Of a stretch of DNA of 64,000 bases, positions 61,276 to 64,000 are shown one piece after another. A model generated the notes under the pieces. The model was given only the letters and a program-made list of their open reading frames with translations, had not been told where the DNA came from and did no database searches. Both the position numbers and the translations under genes were made by a program. Source of the DNA: Eumeta japonica (lineage: Eukaryota; Arthropoda; Insecta; Lepidoptera; Psychidae); the NCBI GenBank assembly GCA_005406025.1, contig BGZK01000763.1, positions 62,001 through 126,000 on the forward strand, in the 5' to 3' direction. Position 1 is the first letter of the stretch. Each line of letters begins with the position of its first letter.

Positions 61276-64000
61276 ATGTCTGCACCCGGGTGTAGCAGCT
61301 TTCCTCCCTCAGTTGGGCGCCTCAAACCAAAAAATATTAGATAATTATCATTCAACGCTTGCAGTCTAACTTCGAACGTTTTAGAGTTAAAAAAATGTAC
61401 GTCGGAGAACAGCATCGATATCGCTCTCGTACAAGAAATATATCTTAAACCGAATAAACGTAAAGCCTGCAGTATCACAGTCTATGTCCAACTACGAACG
61501 GACAGGACATACAGTAGTAAGGGGGTACCGCTCTGTACTACAGACGCTCCCTACTTTGCGGCCCTATTTATATTCCTCCACTTATAAATATGGAAGCCAC
61601 GGGTTGTAGACTCGCTATGACGGGCCATAGTACACTCGTCATAGTCTTGGTCTATCTCCCGTCTCCAAAACGGTTGCTCCGGCGCGACCTAAGAGCCCTC
61701 TTTGCCTTAGGGGATGCCGTCATCTCTTCGGTGATTTCAATTGTAAAACATAAGATGGGGCTGCCCATCTAACAATTATAACGGAATTAAACTCGACGAA
61801 CTCGAGGACAGACTAGACTTCGGAATCATCGCACCCTCTACGTCGACATGTTTTCCCATGTCGTCACACATAGACCCTCGACGATAGATATCGCACTCAC
61901 TAAAGGAGTTGCATTTAATTTCAATAGTATTGAGACAATACACGGTCTCATGTCTGACCACCGGCCGGTTATATTAAAATGGGACCTCCCGACGGCGGGA
62001 GGCCTATTCCCATCCGTAAAATTACTAATTGGAAAGAGTGTCGACCGCGCTTGAGGAAATCGACACTCCAAACCTCAACAGCATTCCCAATGACATCGCA
62101 TCTACAGACGAGATTGACTTTGCCATAGGTGCTCTTACCAACCACGTCAGGATAGTGGTCGAGGAGAGCGAGCGGGAGGTTTCGGCATCCTCGGATCGCC
62201 GGAAGTTTCCGCGATATTCTCGAATTGATAAGAGCAAATACGCAGCTTTGCGCCGCGCGAGCGCATATCCCACTCCTGAGTACAGATCCAAAGCGCGAGT
62301 TCTCCAACGCGAAGTGAAAACTCGCGTTCGGGAATTCCGAAATGAGAGTTGGAGCGACCTCATGGAGGAAATTAAACCATCGCACAAAGCGTTTTGGGCA
62401 GTTACTAAAGCGCTCAAAACCGAGGGATATATCCCTATACTCCCACTCAAAAAACCTGGTAATTCAGTGGCCATAGACGACGCGGAGATAGTAGAGTGCC
62501 TTGCAGACTCTATAGAGACTCAATGCTGCCACGCTTCCCCTCCGCACGACATCGCTCATATCAGTCGCATCGAGGAAGAGGTTCTCCAAAACCTCCCTCG
62601 AACCTAAAGACGATCTGGCTCCCGTCTCACTCAGCGAAGTCCAAACGCTAGTGAAATCACTTAACACCAGAAAGGCACCGGGCCTCGATGGTATTAGTAA
62701 TAAAGCAATCAAATGCTTTTCTATACCGTTGTTAAGCTTACTGGTCGCGATTTTAACGCGTGCCTAAAAAATTGCTATTTTCCTCCCGCCTGGAAGGAGG
62801 CGGAGGTTATAGGCATCCACAAGCCAGGGAAACCACGCGACCTCCCTGCCAGCTACAGACCGATCAGCCTCCTGAGCGGTCTGGGCAAACTTTTCGAGAA
62901 AATTCTCAAAACTCGCCTTAGCGATCACCTCCTAGGGAAAGGCCTTATCATAGATGAACAGTTCGGCTTTCGCCCAGCCCATTCTTGTCCACAGCAAGTC
63001 CTCCGCTTAGTAGAGTATGTCTCGGAGGGCTTTGAAACCGAACGTAGCACCGTAGCTGTCTTCTTTGATGTAGCCAAGGCCTTCGATAGGGTATGGCACG
63101 CAGGTCTGATTTATAAGTTATATTCCATCCAAGTACCAGATCGCCTCATAATCACTATTCAAAATTATTTAGCAAACAGACATTTCACATTTAGGCATGA
63201 GCGCACTCACTCGACAAGACGTCTTATCAGAGCAGGAGTTCCTCAAGGCTCCACCCTCTCTCTCTGCTGTACCCGCGTACACAAACGATATACCGCGACC
63301 GTCGTCGTCTGGCGTCCAACTCGCGTTATTCGCGGACGATACCGCGCTCTTTACGGAAATAGGAATAGGAGCACCTGATTCACCCTCCTCCTCCAGAGGG
63401 CCATTGATGAGCTAGGTCAATGGTTCCGGAAGTGGAGGATAGAAGTAAACCCCGACAAATCAGCAGCCATACAATTCAAGTATGGTAAGATTAGAGTCGA
63501 CTCATTGTCGACAAAACACTCCCAATCTTAAAATGTTGGATGCGAACATTCCGTGGCAACGGAACTACAAATACTTAGGAGTCACGCTCGATAAAAATCT
63601 ACACTTCCGAGATCATATCGAGGGTGTTAGAAATACTGCACTTTTCTACAAAGCAAGGCTCGGGGCCGTGCTCGGTAGAAAAAGTAAACTATCTAGACGT
63701 AATAAACGTACCATATACAAAATGTGCATTAGGACAGTGATGACATACGCGTCTCCCGTCTTCGCTCACGCCGCTCCGAAAGCACTACATAGACTACAGG
63801 TAATACAGAATAAATTCTGTAGAGCCGCAACGGATGCACATTGGTGTGTTCGTAATTCAATTCTCCATAGGGACTTAGAACTCCCCACTATTTCCAAATA
63901 TATGAAGGACGCATCGAAGCGATTCTTCGACATCGCGGGATCACATCCCATGTCGGTTTTCTGCGACATCCTATGCCGAGACGACTACCTCCAGGCGTCG
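61276..64000 (+). pseudogene. Jockey-type ORF2 (endonuclease and reverse transcriptase), multiply broken
   Basis: It opens with ATG directly after the ORF1 stop. Endonuclease traces: SFNACSL near 61350, DIALVQEIYLKPNKR near 61415 and MSDHRPVILKW near 61950. Linker: 62029-62605, open over 192 codons. Reverse transcriptase: SYRPISLLSGLGKLFEKIL near 62850, EQFGFRPAHS near 62958, VFFDVAKAFDRVWHAGL near 63060, GVPQGSTLS near 63236, and after a frame change the catalytic LFADDTALF near 63330. The C-terminal region reads YKYLGVTLDKNLHFRDHI near 63570 and FCRAATDAHW near 63820, in other frames. At least five frame changes or stops are visible, so it cannot be translated whole. The final residues fall outside the window. 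Confidence 0.9.

Larger units (their letters stand above)
59710..64000 (+). mobile_element. Jockey-type non-LTR retrotransposon, complete 5' end, cut by window edge
   Basis: A two-ORF LINE on the plus strand. Its 5' end is placed at 59710 by the interrupted MITE. A leader of about 90 bases precedes ORF1 (zinc-knuckle protein). The ORF1 stop and the ORF2 start touch (TAAATG at 61273-61278). ORF2 carries endonuclease and reverse transcriptase in order. GC content is far above the flanks. Several frameshifts and stops make this copy inactive, but similarity of its parts to functional motifs is high, so it is fairly young. The 3' part continues outside the window. A truncated relative lies at 45092-45700. 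Confidence 0.92.

Noticed and set aside
1..64000. CRISPR arrays, bacterial operons, phage or integron features
   Set aside because: The window is plainly eukaryotic with spliced genes; no regularly spaced direct repeats with unique spacers were seen.
1..64000. tRNA, rRNA or snRNA genes
   Set aside because: No tRNA A-box/B-box pair or other structural RNA signature was noticed on reading, but this was not an exhaustive computational scan.

Overview
The window is animal nuclear DNA and most probably comes from a moth or butterfly. It is AT-rich, its genes are split by GT-AG introns, and it carries mariner relics, non-LTR retrotransposons and short dispersed repeats whose ends resemble ones I know from lepidopteran genomes: AACCGACTTCAAAA at 40.1-41.3 kb, GGCACGGAACCCTAAAAA near 32.65 kb, and an element edge rich in CGCGGCTCCGC at several places. 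The species cannot be told from the sequence.

Three host genes can be assembled, all on the minus strand. (1) 22205-24671: a two-exon gene for a 685-residue Ser/Thr/Lys-rich protein of unknown function. Its coding start is a 9-base piece (Met-Arg-Lys) at the end of a GC-rich first exon. (2) 29172-42982: an SLC6 sodium- and chloride-dependent transporter most like glycine transporters. Eleven coding exons join in phase to 597 residues with 12 membrane segments; only the short cytosolic C-tail is uncertain. (3) 52916-58660: transaldolase of the pentose phosphate pathway. Seven exons join in phase to 331 residues, and the three catalytic residues fall at Asp27, Glu106 and Lys142.

The rest is largely transposon-derived or silent. 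1-2240 is a broken non-LTR retrotransposon. 2.2-22 kb is a gene-free stretch with several GC-rich islands, one of which (14.04-14.29 kb) looks like a promoter. A nearly complete but dead mariner element (24968-26246), a 128-bp MITE (26269-26396) and a second mariner relic lie just upstream of gene 1. A third mariner relic and a 1.2-kb fold-back element lie in the large second intron of the SLC6 gene. 43-53 kb holds a retrotransposon 3' fragment, several dispersed repeats and an unidentified coding relic (50653-51085). 59710 to the window end is a full-length-start Jockey-type retrotransposon that inserted into a copy of the same MITE family seen at 26.3 kb, which fixes its 5' boundary.

The three genes have no obvious functional link; they are independent neighbours. 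I found no strong case for a wholly new biological system. The items most worth checking are the unidentified 685-residue gene, the Arg-to-Ile change at an SLC6 splice junction, the 50.65-51.09 kb coding relic, the fold-back element and the perfect hairpins.
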